DNA of 64,000 bases from Ceratothoa steindachneri (Eukaryota; Arthropoda; Malacostraca; Isopoda; Cymothoidae). Location of the stretch: assembly GCA_963969495.1 (NCBI GenBank), contig OZ018318.1, forward strand, positions 172,080,354 to 172,144,353, given 5' to 3'. Below the pieces are notes generated by a model. It saw nothing but the letters and a program-made list of their open reading frames with translations, had not been told where the DNA came from and ran no database searches. Shown here piece by piece: positions 30,971-45,900 of the stretch. Each line of letters opens with the position of its first letter. Position 1 is the stretch's first letter. The translations under genes were made by a program, and so were the position numbers.

Positions 30971-33900
30971 CTGCGGCCAAGGAAGTATCTATGACAACCC
31001 GACAGGAAAGTTGTTTCCAGGACAACCAAACCCGTAACCTGTTGCCCATACCAACCTGAAGAGGATTGGGAAGGCCATCGATTTTACTCGTGGCTACAGA
31101 AGTGGGAAAAATACCGCAAGGGTTCAACTAGAACGGCGTTACTGCAGGGTGTGGTCAGCGTGCATTGACGACACAATATTTCTAACAAACCTCCACCCAT
31201 TTGTATCCTATGAAGCAAAAACCCACTCATACTTAAAGCGGAACTTAAAACCAAGAGTAAGACTAGGCTTTGTACTGTAGCATCTTATCCGCCTAGGACT
31301 TTTCCTGGGGCAGAAGGCCCCTAACAAACCTACTCTGTACACAATATCATCCAATTTCCCCTCACTAAGCAGCATCCCAACTCTTTTCATGCTCTGACAC
31401 TAGTAGCATATTCTTTTTGCGATTCCAGTTCCATCCATTCCTTTACATGCCCATAGCACCTAACACTCAGTCACAACCTCATTCATACCTTAAACATCTT
31501 TTACACAGTCATTACTTATTCTATTTGGCTTTCTCACACTGAACAAACCTCTCAGGTTGGTCATTTGCACTGCTCTCACTCGAGACCCTTCTATTTCCTC
31601 TATACCACATATTTCCACTCCCAAACACCAACGTTGGGACCAACATACACTCGTGTAGTTTCCTGACCCATTCCACATTCAAACACTTAGCACTTACAAC
31701 AAACTCTTTAATTGCTTGAGAAACTTTCCTACCATTTAAAACCTTATGGTGGCAAGCTGCTTCATCTGTACCCCTATCATTTAAAACTTCGCACTTGTTC
31801 ACACCTGAATATAACACCCCAACCTATTCTCACCACCAAATATCTTATGTTACTCTTTTCTTTATTCACTTTTAGAGCCCACCTCTTACAAACTGTTAAA
31901 AGCTAAAATCAACATTTCAAAATCCCTCACTAGGCCACCAACAACAGGTCAGCAGAAACCAAAATACTAGCAATCAGTGACCATCTAGACATGGTGGGCA
32001 TGCAATTCTTCACCAAGTTGCGCCACCCCACCCACGCACTATACCCCCAACTACTGGCAAGTTAATCCGACACCAAACCAGAAGACAATAAAAAACCTAC
32101 ACACCCCCTTCACCCGCGTAGTGAGTAAACACTTCTTCATCGGCACCTCACCAGACATCCACTATCTGGAAACCAGCCTGGAATGCCTTAAATTTGCTAC
32201 ACATTTGATCTAAACCCGCACTGGTTCCCTCACATTTACTCTCAAGCATTCTCATATAGTTTATTCATTAATTTTTCACCCCTTACTATCCCTTCTTTAC
32301 CATCTTCTGGATCCTACTTTTAACTTTCCACCTCTCCTTTGTCCAATCCATGTATATTTATTTGCTACACAAGTTTCTCTCAGTACAGAATCCTACCAGC
32401 CTTCCTCTCCGGGTGTACTAAAAACTCGTTATCGCCTCTCTCATTCCGTCACTTATTTGTACATTCATATCTCCTACAACCATCAACTGATACCATTCCA
32501 TCCATCACTCGTCCCATTATTCCCTAACTTCTCTTGCTTAGCTTAACTATAATTACAGGGTAAATACACTACAGCCACGGACAGCTCACCCGCATAATTC
32601 TCGAGCTAACACATACATACCTAAGCATTGAATCATGCCAATCAACCCTCTTTACTCCTACCAACAGGATCACACTCCATCCTGCACAAACTTTTCATTC
32701 CCTTTTTCATGTTGTCTTGCATCAAGCAAACATCTTCTAATCTCCTTGTTTTAAAAACATTGAGTACCATTCCCATTTACAACATTTGATTCACACGCCT
32801 GGCTGGATAGGGTCTGCATTACATTTGTAGGATAAGCATTCAGGGAACATCTTTCCAGGCCAGCATCACTCTATCTGGGCTTAGCCCCAAGCCTGAGGAT
32901 AGTATGGGCATTCTTTCAACCCCACACGTAGGCAAGGCTTTCCATTTTCACAAAAACATTCATTCTCCAACTTTCACACAACCCAATATTCCTCTCCAAC
33001 CTTACCTAATATTGCTTCGATCACTTTCACACACCCTAATATTCTTATCTAACATCTCCAAATTGACCTAACAAGTGTGCAATAGTGTGTGTGTGTGTGT
33101 GTGTGTGTGATAGGTGTGGGGGCAGAAAGTGCACGCTTGGGCATTATACTTGGGGGTGAAAAAATTAAAGATTCCACATCTAATGTGTGTGAAGATGAAA
33201 CCTGCTATAGGAGATGCCAAAGTACCCTATGAGTTAATAAGAACTAATTTGACATAGCAAAACTGATGGGTATATTTATGTTTTAGTGGCTATGTGTATT
33301 TTTAATTTTTTTTTTAGTGATAATGATGGATGCTGAACCCCGCTTGTGGGGGGAAAAAATTAGTTGAAGGGTTTAATTAGCAGTTCTTCTACATTCAGTA
33401 AAACAAGCTACTTCAGCTAGAGATCCTTAGATATTTTAAGAGCTCCCGGATTTACTCACCTGGTAATTGGACAGATGTTCTTCTGGTGCAACTTTGGCCT
33501 ACTCTTGCGAAAGGCCTTCCGAAAAAGCACTTGGTCAGAGAAAGTGATAAAAGATCGCTCGCAAAGCTTTTCGCTCAAATTTTCTTTACCTGTGATTGGA
33601 TTTGGCTCGGGTGAAACATCATTTGTCATTGGTGTCTCGGTATTCTGCTGGAAAGATAGTGTGTGATTAACATTCATTTTTCTCTCTTTGTACACCTTTA
33701 GATCTTTCCTCCATTAAATCATCCTCTCCTCTCTGACTATTGTTGAATATATGAGAGCTGCTGGGCAACTAACTTACAATATTAGCTACTGGCCAAGAAA
33801 ATAGGTCAGAAGAGGCTTGTAAAGAAAGTGTTAAGAAATAAAGCCCAGGCAGTCTCAATTGAGTTTGATAGGAATAATGCCTGAATTGTGCTAGCAGAAT

Positions 33901-36900
33901 ATTGTGAGTGAATAAGTTGAAAAGGGTGAGGAATGGCCCCCCCACAAGGGATGTAATAGCATGGGCAACCTTGCTGAAGCTGACATATAGGAGATTAACT
34001 GCCCTCCCAGCCCCAACACCATGTTTCCCCTCCAACCAATGCCAACAGAGGGATCCGTGGCTATCTCTTTCTTTCCACATTTTTACTTTCTTTACAGAGC
34101 CTTCGTAGAAGTTTTGTGCATAATGCCCTCGTTGGTTTCGGCCTTTAAGTTCTGGGAAAATGGTCGTATGTAGGATTCATCTGTCTTGTGTATAATTTGT
34201 GTCCTGTCTGCCAAAGATAAAATTTGCTATCCATTTTTTACAACAAACTAACAAGGGTTTGTTTATATCAATTGCAACCTAAGTTGATTAGAGGAGTCTT
34301 GGTCCTAATGGTTTGGGATGATTGTGTTGTGGTTTACTTATGGCTCCCCAGAAACAGATGGCATCTCTACTCTATGTGCTCATTCAGTGAGACAGGCCTG
34401 AGGAAACAGGTTAGTGTATGGAGGCTATTGCATGCTGTGGGGGATTTTATAGCACCCGGGTGGAAGTAGAAGTTTCAATACAACTTAGCCTCATGTCTAA
34501 GAGGGATGATCCCACTTCAGGATTGCATCCAGGTGGTGGTGCTCGTCATATCCACTTGGAAATGACCGAGGACTCTACACCCCTTTATTTTCTTACCTTA
34601 CAGGGGTGGCTAGTTTAAAAAAAAAGCATCCTTGGGATAATGTAAATACAATAAAGGTAAAAAAGAACAATCAAAGGTGGTACTCTCCAATATGGTGCCC
34701 TGGGTAGAACTAGAGGAGCCATCAGCAAGTTATAGCGAGCTCTCAAAGGAGGTCCTAGTCCTAAACCCAAAGGGCTTCTCTTGGTGGGTGGCATAGGCAC
34801 TGCCAAGATTGGCTGTGTATGAAGTGAAAGACATTGGCAATGAGAGATGCGCCAGGCTCACATGTACAAGCACATAATAAATAGTGCTATTTCTCCATCA
34901 TGAAAAAGTAGGCTCTCAATGGGGGACATGCGGAAGACACTGATTGCTAGGCAGATACAGGTGTAGCTAATTGAGTCCATCTTTTACCATACATGCTCGG
35001 CTGTGTATAAACTCGCATTCGTAATCAAGCTCTGAACAAAGAAAGGATCAGTAGAACATTATGTCAATTGCTATATCAGCACCCCAAGAGCTGAACGTCA
35101 CAGAACGAAGAATGTCGATGGCACGGGTACAAGAGAGAGACTGCAAATGAGCCTACCAGGTCAGGCACCAGTCATAAACAAGACCAAAGAAACTGGAAAT
35201 CCATCACCTCCACCCTTTTGGGCTAGAGAGGGCTCCCCCTACCCATAGGCAGAATTAAAGATCTCTCAGAAACTTAGACAAAAACTGGAAGTCATCCCCA
35301 TAAATGTCCATAACACAGGTACAAGAGACACAAGATTGTGAATGAGCCTTCCAGGTGAGGCACCAGTTATAAACAAGACCATGAGGATTATTGCCCTTGT
35401 CCTGTCTGGCTGGAGAGGGCTTCCCCTACACACATGCAGCATTGAAGATCTTGCAGAAATTCAGACATAAAAATTGGGAGGCATCCCCTAGATCCTGTGG
35501 GGAGGGTTTCTGTGATACTGTGTCATTATGTGATATCATAGACCTTCTCAAGATCAAAGAACACCGTGGCATTTAGCTCTCTATGAAGGAAGGCCTTGCA
35601 GTTACATTTTCCAGTCGGAGCAGAGCATCTAGGTTGAAGTAGAACTTACAAAGCCGCACTGTGCAAAGACAGGTGACCTGTGCTATCCAGGAAAAAAAGC
35701 TAGTCTAACAGTTACCAATTTTTCCATCAACTTTGAGATGCAGGAGGTTAGAGAGATTGGGCCAGAAACTGGCCTGGCTGGTGATCTCTCACAAGTTTGC
35801 AAAAAGCCTTCGAGCAGTAACCATTCACCAAAGCCTGGAAGGATACCTACCATCTATCTAGATCCTGTTGAACAAATATAACAGAAAAAACATGCCTCAC
35901 AAACCTAGGGATTGAAGCATCTCATAGTGGAGCGGGGGCAGTGTCCCTGCATGAGGGGAGAGTGGAACGCAACTCACTAAATGTAAACCTGCCATTGAAG
36001 GGTTCTCCACCTCTGGAGATAAAGTCCAATCAGCAGCCCTCAGCGACATAATGACAATGTTGGCGGAGGAGCATCTTAGCTAGATAATGTGGAGAAAGTG
36101 CTCACTAAAGACGGTGCCACGGATGTATCGTCCAATATTGGAGTCCTATTCTCCTGGAGAACGGGAAGGGGTTGTCCTGCGAGAACTTGCCCTGAATCTT
36201 TTTGACTGGCATCCAACCTAGCCCTAGCTCGACAAAATTCAATGACAGTGAAGTCATTTGTGTAGCGCATGTATGCATATCACTTCAAGGAAGTGATCAG
36301 TGTGTAAAATGAAATCTAGGAATAATAGCTAGATCAAAGGCAATGAGGTTGTCAGAGAAAAACTCAACAACCTGATCCATTGACCTATCTCGTCGACAAA
36401 GAAACCAGTCATTTTGTGAAATGCAGACCACCGAGCCAGAAAATGATAGTTGAATGGGTAAAAGATCACTAGCATGGTGGTAAGTGATTGACCGAATCCC
36501 ACCCAAAAACAGTGTATATCCCGAGAGGATATGGATAGATAAAGGCAGGAAAATGAATGGGTTCTTGGGCAGTGATGTGCAAACCTATTTACATTTACGA
36601 AACTTATCTCTAGCTTGTCAATCATGTTGGGATTGATCGAGTAGTCACCTCAAGGCTTGTCTACAGTTCAAATCCCCAAGCAGTAAAAAGCGCCTCAGTA
36701 AACCTGCCACAACGCCGCAGAAAGTCCATGGGTCCAAGTCAGGTGACAGTGGAATGCATGTAGAAATTATATTTTATTTCATATCGAGGTGTAGTTGCTC
36801 AGCCAGAAAGCTATTTATAGCAAATTGACGAATGGAGACAGCATGCCAAGTGTAAATGCGCATCCTCCAGCCCAGCCCCATCTCATGGTGGTGTGGTCAC

Positions 36901-39900
36901 AAAACCCCTATACTCTAGGAGGCTGGGCAGGGGACACGCTAAGCATGGTCTCTTGTGCACAAACAAAAGCAGACTGATGGGAATGGGAGAAGACGAGCCT
37001 CACAGCTCCACCCAGTTGGCCCGGAGTCCGCGCCAATTCCATTAATGGAATGTGCACTCCAGGCTTAGCTCGGAAGAGATGAAGGGGGCCTCTTCAAAGA
37101 GAGGACCCTCGCGGGAATGAGCGTATAATTCAGGAGGCAGAACTCTGGGCACTGTCGCCTTTGAGAACTTATCAGGAAAGGTTGGGATCACTATGCGAGT
37201 CTTTATAGACTTCGCCTCTAAACCTTTGGTGGGTGGGGATCCACCGTCTGTATCGAAGCCAAGACTCTTTTGGCGCTGCCCTCCATTTGGGGGCAGCTTT
37301 AGGAACTCCGGAAGATGGCCTCAGGACCACCTTCAGGGAGAGTGCATCCAGTGAGTGTGTCTAGTGACTCAGTGTGGCGAGCGGCCATTTCACCTTACGG
37401 GAAACGGTCGGCATTTGGGTGAGTGGGAAGCCCTGTTTTTAGCTGAAGCTCTACCACATGAGCGTGGGGGTAGAACAGGCAGAAGCCCAGAGAAACGACT
37501 GTACTTGTAGGCCTGGAGCAGAGGGCGTCTTTTTTTTTTTTTAAATTGAGGGACAAGATGTCTTTGGCAATGCTGGGCACACCAGGCCCAAGTCCTTAGA
37601 CTCACAGAAGATAGATGAATGGCGAGGATTTCCTTCTCCCCTATACCCACCTCCTTGCTTTGAAGAAGCAGGGTGCAGCTCTCAGCAATTGACACACTTA
37701 GCTATAGATGATAGGAACTTATCACATACGGCCTTGAAGCATCTTACGCAGACCATGTAAACCCAACTTTGCAGGCCATGGCAGTAGTAGCAGCTCCGTA
37801 GTAATGGCATGAATGGCTTCATGCGGTAGCAATACTAACTGGCATGCACCGATTAGGAGAGTCAGTCAGTCAAACATGACAAAGTAAGTAGGGGTGGGTT
37901 TTGAGCCTCCCTCCCCTTGTATTCACATCACACGTTCGACCTAGATCGCCCCGTGATCAGCCATCTCTTCTAAGGAGTAGTTGACGAGTTCCCTCACATA
38001 AACCACTCTTGTGTGCCATTGAGTGTCAGAAGGGCACTAATAATGGCCACCTTGGAATGGTCTAGTCTGATAAACAGGCCATTTTTGGCTCTCACCAATC
38101 AAACTAGATAATGCTCTTCTCTCATGGGTCATGTTGCCTTTGGCCAACATGCAACCATTCGTGGAACGAAAAACCAGAAAGCATTTGAAGCCAGGGGCTT
38201 AAAATCGCCAGGTAGTCCCTCAATGAGGGGGCCCACCCAACGTAATTGAGGCTTTCAGCAACCTTGGTCGTGGTCTGGGCTCATCCCTACCCAGAGGGCG
38301 CCTCAGGGCAGGATGTGTTGATCTTGGCATGAATAAGCTATAGCGGACCCGTCCTTTCCCAGAGCTTCAGTGGGGGGAAAGGAACTCTTACTCCCTTTCT
38401 TTCTAGGGGGTGGGGGTGGGGAATGAAGCTGCTTCTTTCTACCCCAGGAAGGGTCTCCTATGCCAGACGGACTGGCCTCGGCAAGATCCTTCTCCTAAAT
38501 GGAGAAGGTCTTAGCTGTTAAAGCGGCAACAGTCGGGGGCCCATACCACAAGAGAAGCCTGCAAAGGCGGCGGGCGCCTGTTTTGTTTGGCACCCAACAG
38601 AGGTTTGCCCCATGTAAGATCTTTCCATTAGGGGGTGGGTAACCTCTGGGATCACATCCTGCTCAGGTGGGGCATACATGTGGCCATCCCCCCATAAAGT
38701 ATCACAGATCACAAACGAGGACTCTTAGCTTGTTGCGATTTGTTTTTTTTTTACCAGTGAACCGACCTCCATCGAGAAAAAGAGTGTGACAGGCACGCCC
38801 ACACCCCCTGCAAACTCAATATAGAGGAGTGTTGGGGGCACAGCTATCCCTTGCCCTATCAGCGGCTTGGCCCTATAAAGCTGCTCACATCAGGAGCAGT
38901 TGAGTCTGGGCTACCTGCCCTTTTTTGGCAGCACTCTTTGAAAAGAAAGGAGGGCCACTGCTGGTGAAGAGGTGGTTCATGGGCGACTACAAGGAAGAGG
39001 GGTGGGTGGGAAGCCACCTCCCACATAGGCGTAAACCACATCTCCGGTAGAAGAGGGTTGGAGGGGCCCTGAGAAAGCACAAAGGGGGGGAGGGCTCCTT
39101 TTCTGAGGTGGAGATGCCCATGGGCGGCGCCAAAGATGGCAAAGGGGAGCCCCTTTGCTGCATGAAAATGGTGAAAAGCTAGTCCTTCCACCAGTTGATC
39201 GGGTGTCTCCTTTTCTATGATCCTCCCTGACACCTAGGGATGGATGGCTGCACTTGGAGGAGATCTCCATGTGCCTGTGCTCGCCCATCTCTTACATTTG
39301 TTGCCAAATAGTAAAAATATATGGAAAGTATAAACTATGACCTACCAAGGCATTGGGAAGTCAAGAGAAGTCTCTACAAGATCAGAAAATTCCGGACTTT
39401 GATCATTTACACATACTCGACTCACAGGTTCGAGCCATGATGGGCATTGACAAGCCGGGCTGCATTTCAAGTGAAATTGTCCTTGAGCTTTGACCATAAA
39501 GGGTGGTGCTGATGTAGCCACCTTACGAGTATGTGTACTGGAAGATGAGCAGAATCGACGGCCCAGCACACCCTGTAGCAAATACTCGTTTTAGCCAGCA
39601 AACTTTCAGCCTCACAGTATACACTAAGGCTCATATGAGGACGAAAGTGATAGCAGAACCTCTGTGGATAGAAGAGCAAGTTTGGAAGGGGTTAAACAGG
39701 TATGTAATAGAGAGAAGTAGGAAACGGCAGGCCCACTCTAGAGTAGGATGGGTCATCACCTATTATTATTTTTATACCCCTTTAGGTAGGTGATCCCAGG
39801 ATAGCATGCAGTCCAAATAGGCACCATGTCTAGTGGACCGAACTATTTCCAGGTGAGAACAGTTCCTCCTGGTACAACGTGTGGGTAGACAAAGGGTTGA

Positions 39901-42900
39901 GGGGATAGTTGTAATAATAAAAATAAATAAATAAAGTAGAGCTGAGAGGGAAATGTATCAAGAACTTTCCCAGGCCCCATCAGAGTCAGAGTTCATGGCA
40001 ACCCAATAACAGCCTCCCTAATTTGCACTCAGGTCGGATGTGCAGCTCCGCCAGGTACTAAGTGTAACAGGCTACACAGCATACCCACCCCTCCTAGGGG
40101 TGATTTAAAGTGCAATAATAAGTCATATCACAAAATGTTTGTAAGAAGAGATCTGTAAAAAAAAGTCAAAGATATATGGTTGTAGATCTTCTTCAGGCAG
40201 TGGGGCTGGTAAGGTAAACAATCTAAGCGATGTCAACCTGAGCCATTTCCCACTCTTCAGTCAGCCCCTTCTCTCTCCCCCTCTCATGTATAATCAAGCC
40301 ACCTTTGACAAGATCTTCTAACCCTTTTGCACAACCTATTATTTTTACATAAAAAATACAATTCATAAGATAAAAGATCACCTGAAGTGTGTCCATTTCA
40401 ACATTGGGTTCTTCTGTGTCTATAGGAACTGAAGAGGGAGGCTTTTCTTGTTTGAAGGCTGGTAATGAAGCCTGGTTTTTACTCTCTCCATCAATCTCTT
40501 GAATTAAAGGCATGGCTGTGGACTGGTAGCGAATGTAGGGTCCACTAGGCCCCTTACGAATCACCTTCGGCTTCTTTCGGTCCAATTCAGCTAATTCATA
40601 TTTTTCTGAAAAAAAAAGAAAGAAGTTTCAGAAGGGTGAAAAGTGATGTATTGAATCAGAGGGGTTTTCCAGGCATAGCCAACTTTTGACATGCACCCAG
40701 AAGATGCTAGTGGCATTCCTTCTCACTGACAACAACCTTTAGGTTAGTAGGTGAGAGTGAGAGGGATTTGGATATGTAGAAGGAGTAAGGTGATGGTGTT
40801 TGGGAGGGTGGGGTGCGACAGAGTCTGTAGTGTTTTAAGTATCTACAAAGTATCTACTAGAAGAACTATGCTGAACCATCCATTCCTGACTCATGGAACA
40901 AATTCCATAGACAGGATGAAATTCACATAATGATCAGAATGACAATTACTGCGCACCCGAGACTTCAATGTGGGGGAGGAGGCTTCTTAGTAGTAATGTG
41001 TGTCTGACACCGGGAATCAATGGTCAGGCCATTGGATAGGTGGAGACATTCATTCCGCTTTAAATGACTATCATATTGGAGCAAGGTTAAGCCATATCTG
41101 ATGTGGTTAGTCGCCAGATAGTCCCAATTCAGCGGCTACCACATGCTGTCAATATCCTTGGTTCGGATCATACATTAATCAGTAACTAGTCAACACTAAT
41201 AAATAAAGGCCTCATAACTATTATATTGGAAGGGTCCCAGGAAACATAGGAGAGTGGGTAAGCTGTGCTGTGAAGGCGGGAAGGGAAATTATAGCGTGTT
41301 GTGATGAACTTTATACGTGTAGAGCTATCTACCCCAACTGGGGTACCCTCCCAATGGGGGCTTATCTTGTAAAAGTTTTATGTTTACGCTCTATTAAGCT
41401 AGCAACCAGATTGCGACAAGTCGCTTCAATTACAAATTTCAGCATAGTACTAAGCTACTTTAAAATCCCCCCCCCCCGGTGCAAAAAAATAACGAATTAT
41501 GCTCGGGCATAGGAGGGGGGTGGAGTGCTTCCCCTCAACACAGGAATCATGAAACCAACACTAAAGAGTCAAATAAAATAGAGGAGGCCAGTCTGTCCCG
41601 AATACAAGGGACAAGAGGGTAGCGACCCCGTGTGAAGGGTGGAAACAACCCATCACACAGGGTATGGGCATGTAAGATGATGTGCAAAGGGTTGGAAGAC
41701 AGGGTAAAAGGGAGAATTATAAATGTGTGAAAGAGAATGGGATGACTGAACAGTAAGTGGTTGAGATTGTCTGGATAGGTGTTTATGAGAAGAGGATGGG
41801 GAGAGGGCCATACTTGGGGGGGACGTACTACTTTACCACCCTCTGCTTCTTTTCAGTCGAACCTGGCAGTGTTGGGAAGGATGCCATGGCACGTCGTCTC
41901 CCTAGAGATTATATTCAAAGTGGGTTTAAGATGGTCAACGGGGGGAGAAGGAGGGGGCAGGATGAGACTAGTGTTTTCAAGTTACTGGAGGTTTCAGTGA
42001 GGGCAGTTGTGTGTGTGGGCGGCGGGGGGGGGGGGGTTGGGGGGGTCTATTTTTGTATTCAAATGTGGAGGGGAGGTGGCATGGTTGTAGACAGGACAAT
42101 GAAAGTTGATCGGAAAAAATCTAAGGAGACTCCAATTGGGGAATATCAGGAAAGGGGGGTGGGGCGAGATTTGAAGAGCTATGCAACAGCATATACCAAC
42201 ATAAGCAGCCTTCATCCTACATCAGGACCACGTCTCATATATTTTCCCACATACCATTCCTATAAAGATTAAACAGCCAGTGACATCACACCCACCAAAA
42301 CATATTCTTCTCCTGGGAGATCATTCATCTTGCCTATATATGGGATAAGGAGAATCCCTCTTTCGTCGGGGCTGCAAAAGGCAATGGTGATAATGAGCAT
42401 GGCTATCACAAAACCTATCTGACCATACCAGTAGAGGCATTGATGTGCACTAACCCCAACTTACTGAACGTGGTCAATGATGCTGAGATTATTCATACTT
42501 TTATCTTCAGCCTCTCTCACGTACTGAGAGAACTCGGTTGGCACAAGCAAGTTCCCCTTGGCTTTGAAACCTAAATAATAATAATAATCACACACCCAAG
42601 GATTTCAAATTCACTTTTTCTGTTAATTTTGCTTCTTCAAGGAGTTGCTCCTGGGTCAACTTCTCTTCCTTATGTCTGAACCGTTTCTTGTTCAAGGCCC
42701 GCTTGCGTTCGGTCTCCAATCTCTCTCGCTGTCGCCTTTCAGTTTCTTGCGACTTGAGTTGCGTTGACTTTCGGATGCGTTTCCTCTCTCCTGCAAGAAT
42801 GAAGCTTTAATTGTGGGAGAATGTATGAATAAATAAAAAGGGGAATGACACGATCGATTCATATGCACACTACACTACTCAGGATTAGGGGATAAGAAAT

Positions 42901-45900
42901 GGAGAATTTTTTATTATTATTATTTTAACAGCCTATTTGACGAATACCCACTTGAGCACAAGTCGCTGCAATCACAAGAGCCTAGCACAAAGCTACTTTA
43001 AAATAAGAATATGAAAACACAACAATAAAAAGGCAAGATGGCAACAATCAGGAAGCAAGCTCCGGCGTCGAGGGGAGGTCCCCTTCCCGCTGACACAGGA
43101 GCGTGCGACCTACAAAAAAAAAACAACAACAATAACAAAAAAACAAAACCTAGTTAAATAAAGTGGAGAAGGCCAGCCTCCCCCCCCAAAAGTGTGTAAG
43201 TCCACCAGTCATTGTGCACAAACTCGTCCCGAGCACAAGGGACAGGCGGTAGCGACCCCGCCCATCCCGGTACTGGGACAGGTAATGTGCGCGAAGATCG
43301 CCCAGACTGGGACATTCAACAAGAATGTGCCGAACAGTCTGGGGGACAACGCAGTCTTCACAGTAGGGCGCTGGCGAGCGCTCCATCAAATGGTGGTGCG
43401 TCCCGCAAGTGTGCCCAATTCGGAGACGAGAGAAAGCAACCTGAATCCTTCGCGACATTGTGGGGTAGGTCCATGGGAACAGTCGCGGCGCAATAGCACG
43501 CAACTTTAAGTTCCCTTCGATCGTCTCCCATCTTCTTTGCCAAGCAGCCTGAAGAGCTGCCCGTATTCCTGCCATGTAGTCGGTGTGAGGAAGAGCGAAA
43601 CGCTGGTCCGGTCGCAGTCCTTGCGGACTCTTTGGCGCGATCATTCCCCGTAATTCCTACATGTCCAGGAACCCAGCAGAAGATAATCTCGACATCCGCC
43701 CGGCTTGCCAAAACCGTGGCGTCACGGACATCGCGAACCAGGGATGCGGAGATTCCAATGCCCTGAGAGCACACAATCCGGTCTCCAAACCGGGCACGTC
43801 GCGTAATCTCCCCCCGTACCGAGTGGTATATTGCTACCAGCTCGGCCGTAAAGACAGACGCAGCGCCTGGCAGAGCCCCGCTGACTTCAAACAGAGGGGA
43901 TACGGCGTGGAAGCCGCCCCCCTCTTGGGACTTGGAGCCATCCGTATACACTGGCACGGTTCCAGGTGACACGAAGTGTGCTCCCAAAAGGTCGAACGCA
44001 ATACTCCCGGCGCAGTACAAGCTTTGGGAGCAGAGGCGTGGCGACAAATAGCCAAATGTGGTACCCTCCAGGGTGGCGTCCTGGGCAGAACCAGGGGCGC
44101 CACCGGCCCGAGAGCTATGGAGATGTAGGGAAGGGAGAGCAAGAGGAGAATACGCAATTAACCCAAAGGGAGAAGGGAGTAGTTGCAGAGAGAACACATT
44201 ATTCAGGGAGAACCAAGGGCCTTTTACCAAGATTAAATGCCTGTGCTCAGAATCAAGGTTGGAAGAGAGAGATTGATTGGTTTTAAGTGGCGCAACTACT
44301 AGGTTATTGCAACGGAAGAGAGAGAGAAGGAAACGGGAGAACACAGGACTCAATGAGAATGTTGGACATGATTTTCTTTATTATCTTATCTGGCGACTGC
44401 CTACTAGGGCAACAGTCGCCGTAATCAGGCTACAACCTAATACTAGGCTAAATTAAAAAACAAGCAAAAACAAGAAGGAAACACGCTCTGAATTCTAAGA
44501 CGACATAAAGCGATCTGAAGCCATCACGGCATTGGGTAGACATGATGAGTCTGGTAGGGCAGGTATTACAGCTGGGAGGGAGGTAGTGGGAGATAAGGTA
44601 TCTGTGGGTTAGACAGTTATGGTTCAGGCAGAGGTATACCACCGCCACTATTTTCTTTATGATGGGGACAGGGATGGATGAAACTTGGTATAGTAAAGCA
44701 AGGTGAGGTTTAATGAGAGCCAGAGTTTGTCAGGCAGTGAGCCATTTTCCATTAAGGATCTCCTTCACACATGAAAGGAGATCATTGAATGGGTTTCTGG
44801 GTGTACTCAGATGGAAGACCAAGGAGCACCTTGGTCAGTTGCTTCGTTATCAGACATCCCAATGTACGAGGACAAACTCATTTCCTTTTGTGTTTGTCTC
44901 AGATGAAGCAAGCATCTGCAATCTCCCTGTTTTAAAGACCTTGATCACCCCTTAACCTTTTTCACAAATACTCACTCAATTCACACATTGTTGCAAATTA
45001 ACCGGAATGACAGGTACAGGGCAGCCCCCCACCCATTAATGCCATTGTGTGTTGCGCTCCTAGGATAAAGCCTTCAGGGTAAGTCTTCTCTAGGACAGCG
45101 GACTGCCCCTCTCCAGGATTAGCCTCATATCTTCTTCAGAAGTCTATTTCCTTTCCATCCATTCTTCTTACATGTCCACACTGTCTATTTTCTTTCTATC
45201 CATTCTTCTTACATACCATCTCTGAACATGTTACAAACCCATTCACACCCTTTCTCAGAGTTGCTCCTCATTGTTTCCACCTTTAGGTCACCAAGTATCC
45301 CTCTCACATTGTCTATTTGCACTCTTTTTCCTTCTATACCATAGTCTCACTTCAAAACACTATAACGTTGACACCAGCAAGCCTTTGTGCATTCCACAAT
45401 TAAACCCTTAGCACTAACACTCAAATCACCCCAGAGTTTCATACCATTTATAACCTTGTGCTCACACCATCCCTACCTCTATTATTTATAATGCATCTGA
45501 GATACTTAAGACTGCACTTCAACAGAAGTTCACACATCATCACTCTCAAATACCATTAACTTCCTCTTTCTGCATACTTTCTCTTAGTCCCTACCTCCTG
45601 CACTTCATTCAACATTCTCAAATCCTTCTCATTCTCAGGCAACACCACCTGCTCATCAGCAAATAACAGATAGAACCCATCCCTCATCAATCTCGCCCCC
45701 CCTTTCCCTCACTACTCTATCCATAAACATATTAAACAGCCATGGCAACGTTTAATGCCCTTCCCTTCGCCCCCTCACATATGTCAACCTACTCACCTCA
45801 ACTATTCTTCCCTCTAATACATGCCTTACATCCAACATAAATGCAGTTCCTAGCCAATTATAACCATCTTTGAAAAATCCTGTTTAGTCCACTTTGGTAC

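Noticed and set aside
42019..42046. G-run as a functional quadruplex
   Set aside because: Homopolymer runs of this kind are common and error-prone in assemblies, and nothing around it suggests a role.
41757..42272. 171-codon plus-strand frame in VPS72 intron 4
   Set aside because: Gly/Val-rich reading through G-runs, with no conserved motif or plausible splice context.
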